Of a DNA stretch of 64,000 nt, positions 48,730-59,279 are shown one piece after another. Source of the DNA: Streptomyces sp. NL15-2K (GTDB lineage Bacteria; Actinomycetota; Actinomycetes; Streptomycetales; Streptomycetaceae). The translations under genes were made by a program, and so were the position numbers. A model generated the notes under the pieces. The model was given only the letters and a program-made list of their open reading frames with translations, made no database searches and was not told where the DNA came from. Each line of letters starts with the position of its first letter. The first letter of the stretch is position 1. Location: assembly GCF_030551255.1 (NCBI RefSeq), contig NZ_CP130630.1, positions 2,895,501-2,959,500 on the forward strand. Reading direction: 5' to 3'.

Positions 48730-49083
48730 CCCACATCGCCGTACTCGGCAGCACGAACATGGACCTGGTCGCCTACGTCGAGAAGGCGCCCCAGCGCGGC
48801 GAAACAGTCACCGGCCGGGCGTTCCGTACGATCCCCGGCGGCAAGGGCGCCAACCAGGCGATCGCCGCCGCCCGCGCGGGCGCCACCGTCTCGATGATCG
48901 GCGCGGTCGGCAACGACCCCTTCGGCGCCCGCCTCCGCTCCACGCTCGAAGACTCGGGCGTGACCACCGACCACCTCCGCACCACCGAGGGCCCCTCCGG
49001 CACGGCGCACATCGTCGTGGACGACGAGGGCGGCAACGCGATCGTCGTGATCCCCGGCGCCAACTGCACAGTCGACCACCTAG

Positions 49084-50784
49084 AAGATCACTGAAAATGT
49101 TGCGGGTTCTGGCCCCGGCCCGGTAGGGCCGGGGTCAGTCTTGTAGGCATGCAGGGGGAATGGGCCGGGGAGATGGTCGGGCCGGATGTGTGGGAGACCT
49201 GCCGGGAGTTGATCCCGGCCGGGAGCGTATTTGCGTTTCTGGCCGAGCACCGGGAGGCACTGTTCCCGCCGTCGATGTTCGCGGACATGTACCCGTCGTC
49301 CAACGGCCGTCCGAGTCTGCCGCCGCAGGTCCTGGCCGCCACCGTGGTGCTGCAGAGCCTGCAGGGGCTGTCGGACTTCGAGACGGTCCAGGAACTGCGG
49401 TGTGATCTGCGGTGGAAAGCGGCCTGTGGGCTGGGCTTGTACGACATGGCGTTCGATCCGTCGCTGCTGACGTACTTCAGGCGCCGGCTGCGCCACTCGG
49501 CCGAGCCGATGCGGATTTTCACCAAGGTCAAGGAGGTCGTGGCCGCGACCGGGGTGCTCAAGGGCAAGCAGCGGCGTGCTGTGGACTCCACCGTCCTCGA
49601 TGACGCGGTGGCCACCCAGGACACCGTCACCCAGATCGTCTCCGCGATCCGCCGGGTGATCCGTGATGTCCCTGGAGCCCAGGAGGCCGCCGCGGAGCAC
49701 TGCCGCGCGCACGACTACACCGACCCGGGCAAACCGAAGATCGCCTGGAACGACGAGCAGGCGCGCGCTGCGCTGGTGGATGCGCTGGTCACCGACGCCC
49801 TCAACCTGCTCGGGCGCCTGCCCGATCGTGAGCTGGGCGAGAAGGCCGCGAACGCGATGGGCCTGCTGGCCCTGGTCGCCGGGCAGGATGTGGAACCGGC
49901 CGAGGACTCCGACGGACGCGATGGCCGCTGGCGCATCGCCCGGCGCACCGCGCCCGACCGGACGGTGTCCACCGTCGATCCCGACGCCCGGCACATCCAC
50001 AAAAACCGCACCCGCCACCAGGACGGATTCAAAGGACACGTCTCCTTCGAGCCGGAGAGCGGGCTGTTCACCGCCGTCGCTGTCACCGGCGGCTATGGTC
50101 CCGGCAACCACGAAGCGGCCGTTGCCCGTGATCTGCTGGACGGGGAGGACGGCGAGTTAACCGTGCTCGGCGACTCCGCCTACGGCACCGGCGAGCTGCG
50201 CGAACAGTTGCAGGCCGCGGGCCACACCCTGGTCATCAAGCCACCGCCGCTGCGGCAGGTGATCCCCGACGGCTTCACCATCGACGACTTCCGCATCGAC
50301 CCAGCCGCCGGCACCGCGACCTGCCCAGCCGGACGAACCGCCAACCTCGGCCAGATCAAAGCCGACGGGGCCCGCACCGCCCAGTTCAAACGCCTCTGCG
50401 TCGGCTGCCCCCTGCGCGAGCGCTGCACCACATCCAAGACCGGACGCACCCTCAACATCCACCCCCAGCATGAACTGCTGACCGCCGCCCGCCGAGACGC
50501 CGCCGACCCGGCCTGGCAGGCCGAATACCGCAGATGGCGGCCCCCGGTCGAACGCGCCATCGCCTGGCTGGTCGCCAAGGGCAACCGACGCGTCCCGCAC
50601 CGCGGCGTCATCGCCAACAACCTCTGGCTGCACCACCGCGCCGCCGCCCTCAACCTCCGCCGACTGATCAACCTCGGACTCACCCGGACCGGCACCACCT
50701 GGCACCTCACCCCGGCCACCACATAGCGAAAAGGGCCGCCCGGCCCACGGCCGGACAGCCCTCAACAAGATTTTCAGTGATCTT
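49084..50784 (+). mobile_element. IS1182-family insertion sequence
   Basis: 1701 bp bounded by inverted repeats AAGATCACTGAAAAT (left) and ATTTTCAGTGATCTT (right), 15 bp perfect, with a further TTG/CAA match. CTAG flanks both sides, either a 4-bp target duplication or a palindromic target. One transposase gene fills it. Sequence and frame are intact, so it may be active. Confidence 0.93.
49149..50726 (+). CDS. IS1182-family transposase
   Basis: 525 residues from the ATG at 49149. It has the N-terminal domain with LPPQVLAATVVLQSLQGLSDFE, then the DDE core: AVDSTVLDDAV (first Asp), LGDSAYG (second Asp) and VERAIAWL (Glu). A C-terminal insert has CPAGRTAN and CVGCPLRERC cysteines typical of the family's zinc-ribbon segment. 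No frameshift is visible. Confidence 0.93.
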   Translation: MQGEWAGEMVGPDVWETCRELIPAGSVFAFLAEHREALFPPSMFADMYPSSNGRPSLPPQVLAATVVLQSLQGLSDFETVQELRCDLRWKAACGLGLYDMAFDPSLLTYFRRRLRHSAEPMRIFTKVKEVVAATGVLKGKQRRAVDSTVLDDAVATQDTVTQIVSAIRRVIRDVPGAQEAAAEHCRAHDYTDPGKPKIAWNDEQARAALVDALVTDALNLLGRLPDRELGEKAANAMGLLALVAGQDVEPAEDSDGRDGRWRIARRTAPDRTVSTVDPDARHIHKNRTRHQDGFKGHVSFEPESGLFTAVAVTGGYGPGNHEAAVARDLLDGEDGELTVLGDSAYGTGELREQLQAAGHTLVIKPPPLRQVIPDGFTIDDFRIDPAAGTATCPAGRTANLGQIKADGARTAQFKRLCVGCPLRERCTTSKTGRTLNIHPQHELLTAARRDAADPAWQAEYRRWRPPVERAIAWLVAKGNRRVPHRGVIANNLWLHHRAAALNLRRLINLGLTRTGTTWHLTPATT

Positions 50785-51320
50785 CTAGCCCCCGGCGACG
50801 AGGGCCTCATCGCCTCCGCCGACGCGCTGCTCCTCCAGCTGGAGATCCCCCTGGCCGCGGTCCTCGTGGGCGCGCGCACGGCCCGCGCCCACGGCGTCCG
50901 TACGATCCTCACGCCCGCCCCCGCCCAGCCCCTGCCTCCCGAACTCCTCGCGGCCACCGACCTGTTGATGCCCAACGAACACGAGGCGGCGACACTGACC
51001 GGCTTCACCGACCCGCACACCGCGGCCACCGCCCTGCTCGACCAGGTCCCGGAGGTGGTCGTCACCCTCGGCGCGGCGGGCAGTCTGTACGCGGCCCGTG
51101 GCGCCGAGCCGTTCACCGTGCCCGCTCCGCAGGTCACCGCCGTGGACTCGACCGGCGCGGGCGACACCTTCGTCGGCGCCCTGGCCGTCGCCCTCGGCGA
51201 GGCCCGCCCGATGCGCGAGGCGCTGGCCTGGGCGGCCGCGGCCGCCGCACTGTCCGTGGAGCGGGCGGGCGCGTCGGCGTCCATGCCGTACCGTTCCGAG
51301 ATCGAAGCGAGGTTCACCGC

Positions 51321-52511
51321 ATGACCGCCGCCCCCCTCACCGGTCTCCGCGTCCTCGACCTCGCCACCCTCTTCGCCGGTCCCCTCGCCGCGACCATGCT
51401 CGGCGATTTCGGCGCGGAGGTCATCAAGGTCGAGCACCCCACGAGACCCGACCCGTCCCGCGGCCACGGCCCGTCGAAGAACGGCGTGGGCCTGTGGTGG
51501 AAGCTCCTGGGCCGCAACAAACGCACGATCACCCTCGACCTGTCCAAGCCCGGCGGCCGCACCACCCTCCTGCGTCTCGCGCGGTCCGCGGACGTCGTCA
51601 TCGAGAACTTCCGCCCCGGCACCCTGGAGAAATGGGACCTCGGCTGGGAGGAGCTGTCGGCCGCCAACCCGCGCCTGGTCCTCACCCGCGTCACCGGCTT
51701 CGGCCAGTTCGGCCCCTACGCCCGCCGCCCCGGCTTCGGCACCCTCGCCGAGGCGATGAGCGGCTTCGCCGCGATCACCGGCGAACCGGACGCGCCCCCG
51801 ACGCTCCCGCCCTTCGGCCTCGCCGACTCGATCGCGGGTCTCGCGACGGCGTACGCGGTGATGACGGCGCTCGCCGCCCGCGAGCGCACCGGCGAGGGCC
51901 AGGTCGTCGACATGGCGATCATCGAGCCGATCCTGACCGTGCTGGGCCCGCAGCCGACCTGGTACGACCAGCTCGGATACATGCAGGAACGCACCGGCAA
52001 CCGGTCCGCCAACAACGCCCCCCGCAACACCTACCGCACGGCCGACGGCACCTGGGTCGCCGTCTCCACCTCCGCACAGTCGATCGCCGAGCGCGTGATG
52101 CGCCTGGTCGGCCGCCCGGAGCTGATCGACGAGCCGTGGTTCGCCACGGGCGCCGACCGGGCCGCCCACGCAGACGTCCTCGACGAGGCGGTCGGCGCCT
52201 GGATCGCCGAGCGCACCCGCACCGAGGTCCTCGCGGCCTTCGAGAAAGCGGAGGCGGCGGTGGCCCCCATCCAGGACGTACGCGACGTGATGGCGGACCC
52301 GCAGTACCAGGCTCTGAACACGGTCACCACGGTCGACGACCCCGAACTGGGCCCCCTGCGCATGCAGAACGTGCTCTTCCGCCTCTCCTCCACCCCCGGC
52401 GCGATCCACTGGGCGGGCCGCCCGCACGGCGCGGACACGGACGAGGTCCTCACCGAACTCGGCCTGGCACAGGCCGACCTAGACCTCCTGCGCAAGGAGG
52501 GCGCCGTATGA
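51321..52511 (+). CDS. CaiB/BaiF (class III) CoA-transferase
   Basis: 396 residues; the ATG overlaps the kinase stop. Family features are LRVLDLATLFAGPLAATMLGDFGAEVIKVE, ENFRPGTLEKWDLG and GQVVDMAIIE, whose aspartate forms the acyl-CoA aspartyl intermediate. It moves CoA from a donor such as succinyl-CoA to a carboxylic acid. Coupling to a CitE-like lyase suggests the acid is a beta-hydroxy acid that is then cleaved. It now lies downstream of the IS, which may alter its expression. Confidence 0.9.
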   Translation: MTAAPLTGLRVLDLATLFAGPLAATMLGDFGAEVIKVEHPTRPDPSRGHGPSKNGVGLWWKLLGRNKRTITLDLSKPGGRTTLLRLARSADVVIENFRPGTLEKWDLGWEELSAANPRLVLTRVTGFGQFGPYARRPGFGTLAEAMSGFAAITGEPDAPPTLPPFGLADSIAGLATAYAVMTALAARERTGEGQVVDMAIIEPILTVLGPQPTWYDQLGYMQERTGNRSANNAPRNTYRTADGTWVAVSTSAQSIAERVMRLVGRPELIDEPWFATGADRAAHADVLDEAVGAWIAERTRTEVLAAFEKAEAAVAPIQDVRDVMADPQYQALNTVTTVDDPELGPLRMQNVLFRLSSTPGAIHWAGRPHGADTDEVLTELGLAQADLDLLRKEGAV

Positions 52512-53338
52512 CAGCGCCCCCGCTCACCTGGCTGTACGCCCCCGGCGACCGCCCGCACGTGGTCGCCAAGGCCCTCGTCGCCGGCGCCGACGTCGTCGTG
52601 ATCGACCTGGAGGACGGGGTAGCCCCCGACCGCAAGGAGTACGCCCGCACGGCCACCGCAGAACTCCTCACCGAACCGCAGCCCGTCCCGGTCCACGTCC
52701 GGGTGAACGCCCTGGGCGGGCCGCCGGCGGCGGCGGACCTGCGGGCGCTGGCCGCGCTCCCGGGCCTCTCAGGCCTGCGCCTGCCCAAGGTGACCTCCCC
52801 CGAGCAGATCATCCACGTCGCCGACCACCTGGCCCGTACCGACGGAGGCGCTCCCCCGCTCTACGCCCTCCTGGAAACGGCCCTCGCCGTAGAGCACGCC
52901 CACGCGATCGCCTCCGCCCACCCCGCCCTGCGCGGCGTTTCCCTCGGGGAGACGGACCTGCGGGCCGACCTGGGCGTACGGGACGACGCGGGCCTCGACT
53001 GGTCCCGCTCCCGCGTGATCGTGGCCGCGAGGGCGGCGGGCCTGGCCCCACCGCCCCAGTCCGTCCACCCCGACATCCGCGACCTGGAGGGCCTGACCGC
53101 GAGCTGCGCCCACGGCCGCACCCTCGGCTTCCTCGGCCGCGCCGCCATTCACCCCCGCCAGCTCCCGGTCATCGAACGGGCCTACCTCCCCACGGAGAAG
53201 GAGCTGGAAGAAGCGGAGAAAATCATCAAGGCGGCAACGACGAACCAGGGCGCCCAGGCCCTCCCGAACGGCACGTTCATCGATGCGGCGGTGGTGGCGA
53301 CGGCCCAACGAACTCTGTCACTGGCCCGCCGAAACTGA
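52508..53338 (+). CDS. HpcH/HpaI aldolase/citrate-lyase-beta (CitE-like) family lyase
   Basis: 276 residues from the ATG at 52508 (overlap with the previous stop). It has LYAPGDRPHVVAKAL, VVIDLEDGVAPDRKE, the metal glutamate in YALLETALAVE and SLGETDLRADLG. These enzymes cleave malyl-CoA, citramalyl-CoA or related beta-hydroxyacyl-CoAs, releasing acetyl-CoA or pyruvate/glyoxylate. It ends the seven-gene operon, with a terminator at 53424-53453. Confidence 0.88.
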   Translation: MTAPPLTWLYAPGDRPHVVAKALVAGADVVVIDLEDGVAPDRKEYARTATAELLTEPQPVPVHVRVNALGGPPAAADLRALAALPGLSGLRLPKVTSPEQIIHVADHLARTDGGAPPLYALLETALAVEHAHAIASAHPALRGVSLGETDLRADLGVRDDAGLDWSRSRVIVAARAAGLAPPPQSVHPDIRDLEGLTASCAHGRTLGFLGRAAIHPRQLPVIERAYLPTEKELEEAEKIIKAATTNQGAQALPNGTFIDAAVVATAQRTLSLARRN

Positions 53339-53423
53339 CCTCTTTCTCCGCCGCAACGGCGAGCACCTTCGCGGCGCCATCCGGCGGTGCCGAACCCGCC
53401 GAAACCCGTCGGCCACACGCAAC

Positions 53424-53453
53424 GAGGGCGCCCGGAAATCTCCGAGCGCCCTC
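53424..53453. terminator. Convergent terminator between citE-like gene and lgt
   Basis: GAGGGCGC (53424-53431) pairs with GCGCCCTC (53446-53453), 14-nt loop, between convergent genes. Confidence 0.72.
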
Positions 53454-53472
53454 ATCTTCGTACGATCGAACC

Positions 53473-54414
53473 TCAGGCCTTCTTCGCGGACTCGGCCCCG
53501 TCTTTCTCGTCGTTTTCCTCGGCCTCCGCGTCGGAGGCCTCGATCTCACCGTCGGCGGTACCGTCACCATCGGCCTCACCGCCGGAGGCAGGACGCTCCG
53601 CGCCGGGCTCCACCACGGTCTCCCGCCCGGGCCGCTTCTTCGCCGACAGCACGAAGTACACCACCGCGAGCACGAACACGATCATCGCGGTCCAGACGTT
53701 CAACCGCAGGCCCAGGATGTGGTGGGCGTCGTCGACGCGCATGTACTCGATCCAGGCGCGGCCCGAGCAGTACGCGGCGACGTACAGCGCGAACGCCCGT
53801 CCGTGGCCCAGCTTGAAGCGGCGGTCCGCCCAGATGACCAGGACGGCGACGCCGATGCACCACAGCGACTCGTACAGGAACGTCGGGTGGTACGTGCCCG
53901 GCACCCGTCCGTCCGTCGACGAGGTGATCTCCAGGGCCCAGGGCAGGTCGGTCGGCTTCCCGTACAGCTCCTGGTTGAACCAGTTGCCCCAGCGGCCGAT
54001 CGCCTGGGCGAGGGCGATACCGGGGGCGAGGGCGTCGGCCCACGCGGGCAGCGGGATGCCCCTGCGCCGGCAGCCGATCCACGCGCCCACCGCGCCGAGG
54101 GCGATCGCGCCCCAGATGCCGAGGCCGCCCTCCCAGATCTTGAAGGCGTCCACCCAGTCACGGCCCTCGCTGAAGTACAGCTCGTAGTCCGTGATCACGT
54201 GGTAGAGCCGACCGCCGACCAGGCCGAACGGCACGGCCCAGACCGCGATGTCGGCCACCGTGCCGGCCCGCCCGCCCCGGGCGATCCAGCGCTTGTTGCC
54301 GAGCCAGACGGCAACGAAGACGCCGATGATGATGCAGAACGCATAGCCGCGCAGCGGAATGGGGCCGAGGTGGATCACCCCGCGCGACGGGCTGGGAATG
54401 TAGGCAAGTTCCAT
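53473..54414 (-). CDS. lgt: Prolipoprotein diacylglyceryl transferase
   Basis: 313 residues from the ATG at 54414. A seven-helix membrane enzyme that transfers diacylglyceryl from phosphatidylglycerol to the lipobox cysteine of prolipoproteins, such as LivK in this window. The signature is GRWGNWFNQELYG; GGRLYHVI and RAWIEYMRVDD are also conserved. A 60-residue acidic cytosolic tail closes the protein, common in actinobacteria. Confidence 0.95.
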   Translation of the reverse strand: MELAYIPSPSRGVIHLGPIPLRGYAFCIIIGVFVAVWLGNKRWIARGGRAGTVADIAVWAVPFGLVGGRLYHVITDYELYFSEGRDWVDAFKIWEGGLGIWGAIALGAVGAWIGCRRRGIPLPAWADALAPGIALAQAIGRWGNWFNQELYGKPTDLPWALEITSSTDGRVPGTYHPTFLYESLWCIGVAVLVIWADRRFKLGHGRAFALYVAAYCSGRAWIEYMRVDDAHHILGLRLNVWTAMIVFVLAVVYFVLSAKKRPGRETVVEPGAERPASGGEADGDGTADGEIEASDAEAEENDEKDGAESAKKA

Positions 54415-54498
54415 GGCAAGGTCGACGCTACCCTGCCGGGCCGGGCCCACGGCGGGCGGCCCGGCTACGGGTCCATAACGGGCGGGTGTGAAAGCGCC

Positions 54499-55275
54499 TT
54501 ACCCCTTGGCCGCCTGCTGCACCATCTCCTTCAGCTTGGCCGGGGTCATCGTCCGGTCCTGGTAGATGTTCTTGTCGCCCAGCAGCACGGTCGGTGTGCC
54601 CGAGAAGCCGCCCTTGTTGAAGGCCTCGTGGGACTTGGCGACCCAGCTGTTGTGCGTGCCGTCCTCGACGCACTTGCGGAAGGCGGGGGTGTCCAGGCCG
54701 TCGACCTTGCCGGCCAGCTCGATCAGCTTGTCGTTCTTGGCGTAGGCGTCGTCGACTTCCTGGGGCTGGTTGTCGAAGAGCACGTCGTGGTACGCGGGGT
54801 ACTTGCCGGCGTCCTGGGCGCAGGCCGCCGCGTTGGCCGCGTTGCGGGAGCCGGTGCCGCCCATGTTGCCGTCGATGAGCGTGACCAAGTGGTACTCCAC
54901 CTTCAGCTGTCCGGCCTCGGTCAGCTCGTGGATCGTCGGGCGGTACGCCGTCTCGAAGGCCTTGCAGGCCGGGCAGCGGAAGTCCTCCCACACCGTGAGC
55001 GTGGACTTGGCGCTGTCCTTGCCGACCGGGATGGCCAGTGCGTCCTTGCCCTGCGCCCCGGAGGGCGCCACGACCGGGCCCGAGGAGTCGCCGCCGTCGT
55101 CCTTGCCGGCGTTCGCCGCGACGACGCCGATCACCGCCGCGAGACCGAGGACGCAGACCACGCTCGCGCCCACGATCAGCACCCGGCGTCGCTTCTCCGC
55201 GGCCTTCTGCTTCTCACGCTCGACCGCCAGCCGCTCGCGGGCGGTGCGCTTTCCCTCACGGTTCTTGTCGCTCAC
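54499..55275 (-). CDS. Membrane-anchored DsbA-like thiol-disulfide oxidoreductase
   Basis: 258 residues from the GTG at 55275. A charged cytosolic N-terminus (RTARERLAVEREKQKAAEK) precedes one helix (VLIVGASVVCVLGLAAVIGVV). The extracellular thioredoxin-fold domain has the active site FRCPACKAFE, an inserted helical part with one further cysteine pair, and the cis-proline loop SGTPTVLLG. It should form or isomerise disulfides in exported proteins. Confidence 0.88.
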   Translation of the reverse strand: MSDKNREGKRTARERLAVEREKQKAAEKRRRVLIVGASVVCVLGLAAVIGVVAANAGKDDGGDSSGPVVAPSGAQGKDALAIPVGKDSAKSTLTVWEDFRCPACKAFETAYRPTIHELTEAGQLKVEYHLVTLIDGNMGGTGSRNAANAAACAQDAGKYPAYHDVLFDNQPQEVDDAYAKNDKLIELAGKVDGLDTPAFRKCVEDGTHNSWVAKSHEAFNKGGFSGTPTVLLGDKNIYQDRTMTPAKLKEMVQQAAKG

Positions 55276-55363
55276 ACCCCGCAGAACGAACCGGGGAGGC
55301 GCACCGCGCCTCCCCGGCCCCAGGTCCACCCGTACGAGGGACCTGTATGACATACCGCGTTCG

Positions 55364-56182
55364 TCACGCCTGGCGGCGCACTCCCCGCGCGAGCTCACCC
55401 GCGAGCGCGCGGACGGCCTCGACACCGGCCGCGTCGTCCGGCGCGTCCAGCATCCGCTTGACGAAGGCAGAGCCGACGATCACGCCGTCCGCGAAGCCGG
55501 CGACCTCGGCGGCCTGCTCGGCGTTGGAGACGCCGAGCCCGACGCAGACCGGCAGGTCGGTGCCGGTGGCCCGGGTGCGCCGCACCAGGTCCTGGGCCTG
55601 CGTGCCGACCGACTCGCGGGTGCCGGTGACGCCCATCAGCGAGGCGGCGTAGACGAAGCCGCTGCCCGCCGCGGTGATCTTCGCGAGCCGCTCGTCCTTG
55701 CTGCTGGGGGCCACGACGAAGACGGTCGCCAGGCCGTGCTTCTCCGCGTGCTCCCTCCACAGCGCCGACTCCTGGACAGGAAGGTCGGGCAGGATGCAGC
55801 CCGCCCCGCCCGCCTCGGCGAGCTCGGCGGTGAAGCGCTCGACGCCGTAGCGGTCGATCGGGTTCCAGTACGTCATGACGAGCACCGGCTTGCCGGTCGC
55901 CTCGTGGGCCTCCCGGACCGTCCGCATGACGTCCGCGATCTTGACGCCGCCCCGCAGGGCGATGTCGTCGGCGGTCTGGATCACCGGTCCGTCGAGGACG
56001 GGGTCGCTGTGCGGCAGCCCGACCTCGACGATGTCGGCGCCGCCGTCGAAGACGGCCTTGATCGCCTCGATGCCACCGTCCACGGTCGGGAACCCGGCCG
56101 GGAGGTAGGCGATGAGGGCGGAGCGGCCCTCGGCCTTGGCGGCGGCGAGGGTGTCCGTCAACAACTCACTGTTGCCGCTCAC
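55364..56182 (-). CDS. trpA: Tryptophan synthase alpha chain
   Basis: 272 residues; the GTG at 56182 overlaps the trpB stop. It cleaves indole-3-glycerol phosphate. Catalytic residues are the glutamate and aspartate of [15 protein letters not shown]; the phosphate site [10 protein letters not shown] is visible. It closes trpCMBA. Confidence 0.95.
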   Translation of the reverse strand: MSGNSELLTDTLAAAKAEGRSALIAYLPAGFPTVDGGIEAIKAVFDGGADIVEVGLPHSDPVLDGPVIQTADDIALRGGVKIADVMRTVREAHEATGKPVLVMTYWNPIDRYGVERFTAELAEAGGAGCILPDLPVQESALWREHAEKHGLATVFVVAPSSKDERLAKITAAGSGFVYAASLMGVTGTRESVGTQAQDLVRRTRATGTDLPVCVGLGVSNAEQAAEVAGFADGVIVGSAFVKRMLDAPDDAAGVEAVRALAGELARGVRRQA

Positions 56183-57471
56183 TTGGCGTCCCCCTCGATC
56201 TCGGCGGTGTCAGTGTCGGTGTCGGCCGCGACCTCGGCGTCGGCGTCGGTGTCGTACAGGCCGAAGTAGCGGGCGGCGGTGTCCATGTCCTTGTCGCCGC
56301 GGCCGGACAGGTTGACCAGGACCAGCCCGTCCTTGCCCAGCTCCCGGCCGACCTCCAGGGCGCCGGCCAGCGCGTGGGCGCTCTCGATGGCCGGGATGAT
56401 GCCCTCGGTCTGCGACAGCAGGCGCAGCGCCTGCATGGCCGCGTCGTCGGTGACCGCGCGGTACTCGCCGCGGCCGGTCTCCTTGAGGTAGGAGTGCTCG
56501 GGGCCGATGCCCGGGTAGTCCAGTCCGGCCGAGATCGAGTACGGCTCGGTGATCTGGCCCTCCTCGTCCTGGAGGACGTACGAGCGCGATCCGTGCAGGA
56601 TGCCGGGCTCGCCCGCGGACAGGGTCGCCGCGTGCTCTCCGGTCTCGATGCCGTGGCCCGCGGGCTCACAGCCGATGAGCCGTACGCCCTCGTCGGGGAT
56701 GAAGGCGTGGAAGAGGCCGATGGCGTTGGAGCCGCCGCCGACGCAGGCGACGGCCGCGTCGGGCAGCCGCCCGGCGCGCTCCAGCAGCTGGCGGCGGGCC
56801 TCGACGCCGATGACGCGGTGGAAGTCGCGGACCATGGCGGGGAAGGGGTGCGGCCCGGCCACGGTTCCGAAGAGGTAGTGGGTGTGGTCGACGTTGGCGA
56901 CCCAGTCGCGGAAGGCCTCGTTGATCGCGTCCTTCAGCGTGCGGCTGCCGGACTTCACGGCGATGACCTCGGCGCCGAGCATGCGCATACGGGCCACGTT
57001 CAGGGCCTGGCGCTTGGTGTCGATCTCGCCCATGTAGATGGTGCACTCGAGGCCGAACAGCGCGCAGGCGGTGGCGGTCGCCACGCCGTGCTGACCGGCG
57101 CCGGTCTCGGCGATGACGCGCGTCTTGCCCATGCGCCGGGTGAGCAGGGCCTGGCCGAGCACGTTGTTGATCTTGTGGGAGCCGGTGTGGTTGAGGTCCT
57201 CGCGCTTGAGGAACACCCGGGCGCCACCGGCGTGTTCGGCGAACCGCGGGACCTCGGTGAGGGCGCTGGGCCGGCCGGTGTAGTTGACGAGCAGGTCGTC
57301 GAGCTCGCGGGCGAACTCGGGGTCGTGCTTGGCCTTGTCGTACTCGACGGCGACCTCGTCCACGGCGGCGACGAGCGCCTCCGGGATGAACTTGCCGCCG
57401 AAGGCGCCGAAGTAGCCTTCGGCGCTGGGGACTTGACCCTCCGGGTCGGGGATGAAGAACTCGCTGGGCAT
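56179..57471 (-). CDS. trpB: Tryptophan synthase beta chain
   Basis: 430 residues from the ATG at 57471. It joins indole and serine with PLP; the Schiff-base lysine is in [11 protein letters not shown] and the PLP phosphate site is [10 protein letters not shown]. The length exceeds the usual 400 because of a C-terminal Asp/Ala/Thr repeat tail ([15 protein letters not shown]). Confidence 0.96.
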   Translation of the reverse strand: MPSEFFIPDPEGQVPSAEGYFGAFGGKFIPEALVAAVDEVAVEYDKAKHDPEFARELDDLLVNYTGRPSALTEVPRFAEHAGGARVFLKREDLNHTGSHKINNVLGQALLTRRMGKTRVIAETGAGQHGVATATACALFGLECTIYMGEIDTKRQALNVARMRMLGAEVIAVKSGSRTLKDAINEAFRDWVANVDHTHYLFGTVAGPHPFPAMVRDFHRVIGVEARRQLLERAGRLPDAAVACVGGGSNAIGLFHAFIPDEGVRLIGCEPAGHGIETGEHAATLSAGEPGILHGSRSYVLQDEEGQITEPYSISAGLDYPGIGPEHSYLKETGRGEYRAVTDDAAMQALRLLSQTEGIIPAIESAHALAGALEVGRELGKDGLVLVNLSGRGDKDMDTAARYFGLYDTDADAEVAADTDTDTAEIEGDAK

Positions 57472-57587
57472 GCGGAAACCTCACGGTGAGTGTGTGTGTG
57501 AATGCACTAGTCGCCGTAGGGGCGGGGCTTTTCAGGCGGCCGCGGGCCGTCCATGGTTGATCGCGCCCACGCGGCGGAGCCGCATGT

Positions 57588-57779
57588 TCAGAACGGCCCC
57601 GCGCCCCTGACGGGGCGCTGCCATCGCATGCCGTTCACCTGGCCGGGTTCGTCACCGATGACGTACCGGACCCGTCGACCGTGCACTCGCCTCGCGGGCG
57701 CGCGACAGCCACGGGGGCGGCAGCCGCGGGCGAGGCGGGCGTACCGATCCGTGGTCGTCATGGTGGTCGTGAGCCTCAT
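57588..57779 (-). CDS. trpM: TrpM, small protein of the trp cluster
   Basis: 63 residues from the ATG at 57779, very arginine-rich (RGCRPRGCRAPARRVHGRR). The size and sequence match the trpM (trpX) gene that lies between trpC and trpB in Streptomyces. Its biochemical function is not known; it has been linked to tryptophan supply and development. A GCGCCCC/GGGGCGC hairpin (57601-57618) lies within its last codons and may affect the trpB transcript. Confidence 0.85.
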   Translation of the reverse strand: MRLTTTMTTTDRYARLARGCRPRGCRAPARRVHGRRVRYVIGDEPGQVNGMRWQRPVRGAGPF

Positions 57780-57801
57780 CGGGTCCAACCTTATCGGGAC
57801 G

Positions 57802-58611
57802 TCAGCCCCGGCCGTGCCGCAATGCGGGATGCGCACCCGCCGCGACCAGGTCGGCGACCGCCGTCTTCGGGTCCTTGCCGGTCACCAGGGACTCGCCGAC
57901 CAGAACCGCGTCGGCGCCGGCATTGGCGTACGCGATGAGGTCGTGCGGGCCGCGGACGCCCGACTCCGCGATCTTGACGATGCTGTCCGGGATCTCCGGC
58001 GCCACCCGCTCGAAGGTCGTGCGGTCGACCTCGAGCGTCTTCAGGTTGCGCGCGTTGACGCCGATCACCTTCGCGCCCGCGTCCACCGCGCGCTCGACCT
58101 CGTCCTCGTCGTGCACCTCGACCAGCGGGGTGAGACCGATGGACTCGGCGCGCTCGATCAGGGACTCCAGGGCCGACTGGTCCAGGGCCGCGACGATGAG
58201 CAGCACCACGTCGGCGCCGTATGCCCGCGCCTCCCACAGCTGGTACGAGGTGACGATGAAGTCCTTGCGCAGCACGGGGATGTCCACGCGTGCGCGGACC
58301 GCCTCCAGGTCGGCCAGCGAGCCGCCGAAGCGGCGCTGTTCGGTGAGGACGGAGATGATGGCCGCGCCGCCCGCCTCGTAGTCCGCGGCGAGGCCCGCCG
58401 GGTCGGCGATCGCGGCCAGCGCGCCCTTGGAGGGGCTGGAGCGCTTGACCTCGCAGATCACCTTGACGCCTTCGCCGCGTAGTGCGGCCAGTCCGTCCTT
58501 GGCCGCGGGAGCCTTCGCCGCGCGCTCCTTGAGCTCGTCGAGGCTGACGCGCGCCTGCCGCTCCGCGAGGTCGGCACGGACTCCGTCGATGATCTCGTCG
58601 AGCACACTCAC
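57802..58611 (-). CDS. trpC: Indole-3-glycerol phosphate synthase
   Basis: 269 residues from the GTG at 58611; the frame is open upstream for 25 codons across a direct repeat, but 269 is the usual length. It is a TIM barrel with [11 protein letters not shown] (catalytic Lys), LRKDFIV, and [13 protein letters not shown]-like phosphate residues follow. It converts CdRP to indole-3-glycerol phosphate. It is not fused to TrpF. Confidence 0.95.
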   Translation of the reverse strand: MSVLDEIIDGVRADLAERQARVSLDELKERAAKAPAAKDGLAALRGEGVKVICEVKRSSPSKGALAAIADPAGLAADYEAGGAAIISVLTEQRRFGGSLADLEAVRARVDIPVLRKDFIVTSYQLWEARAYGADVVLLIVAALDQSALESLIERAESIGLTPLVEVHDEDEVERAVDAGAKVIGVNARNLKTLEVDRTTFERVAPEIPDSIVKIAESGVRGPHDLIAYANAGADAVLVGESLVTGKDPKTAVADLVAAGAHPALRHGRG

Positions 58612-58635
58612 GCGAGCGGCCCCCTTCCAGACGGT

Positions 58636-58677
58636 TGACTGTTCATGCGGTTGAGCTGACTGTTCAAGCGGTTGAGC
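58636..58677 (-). repeat. Two 21-bp direct repeats upstream of trpC
   Basis: TGACTGTTCATGCGGTTGAGC (plus strand 58636-58656) and the next 21 bp differ at a single base (CATG to CAAG). They lie 25-66 bp before the trpC start and could be a tandem operator or a leader element. Confidence 0.85.
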
Positions 58678-58798
58678 TTCCGCCATCCGCCCGCCTTCAT
58701 GAGACGAAACCGATGGTCACTGTGATGGTATCCGGAGGAAGGCGTAGGCCTCGCATCCGGTTGACGCCGGTCCCACTACATGGACGTTCGCCTGTTGA

Positions 58799-59242
58799 TC
58801 AAGGATGTAGCCAGTCGCCGAACGGCAGGTTCCGGACAACCGTGAAGACCAGCAGCAACGTGCCCAGACTCCACAGGTGCACCGGCCCGAGATCTATCCT
58901 CAGCGGCCGTCCGCGCAGCGAGCGGACCGCCCAGACGGTCCACACCACCGCGAAGACGAGGTATCCCGCGACGGCCAGAGCATTGTCTCCGAGCGCTCCT
59001 GTGAAATCTCCGTGCACGAAGGCGTGCGCGCTGCGCAGCCCGCCGCAGCCGGGGCAGTAGATGCCGGTGTAGCGCAGCAGCGGGCAGGCGGGATAGTGAC
59101 CGGCTTCGTTGGGGTCCACGGTGCCCACATAGGCGAAGGCCCCGGCCACGGCCGCGAGCACCCCCGCGGGGACGGCCAGCCGTCCCAGCACGGCGGTGTA
59201 CGAAGTCGCCTTCTGACGGTCGGCCTGGCTGTCGGCGTTCAC
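58799..59242 (-). CDS. DUF2752 membrane protein
   Basis: 147 residues from the GTG at 59242. Three to four hydrophobic helices with the family motif CPLLRYTGIYCPGCGGLRSAHAF, whose cysteines may bind metal or form a disulfide. It is widespread in actinobacteria; function unknown. It lies between trpE-linked genes and trpC on the same strand. Confidence 0.88.
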   Translation of the reverse strand: MNADSQADRQKATSYTAVLGRLAVPAGVLAAVAGAFAYVGTVDPNEAGHYPACPLLRYTGIYCPGCGGLRSAHAFVHGDFTGALGDNALAVAGYLVFAVVWTVWAVRSLRGRPLRIDLGPVHLWSLGTLLLVFTVVRNLPFGDWLHP

Positions 59243-59279
59243 GTTCGCATTGTGCCCTGCGCGGCCCCCGGACGCGCGT

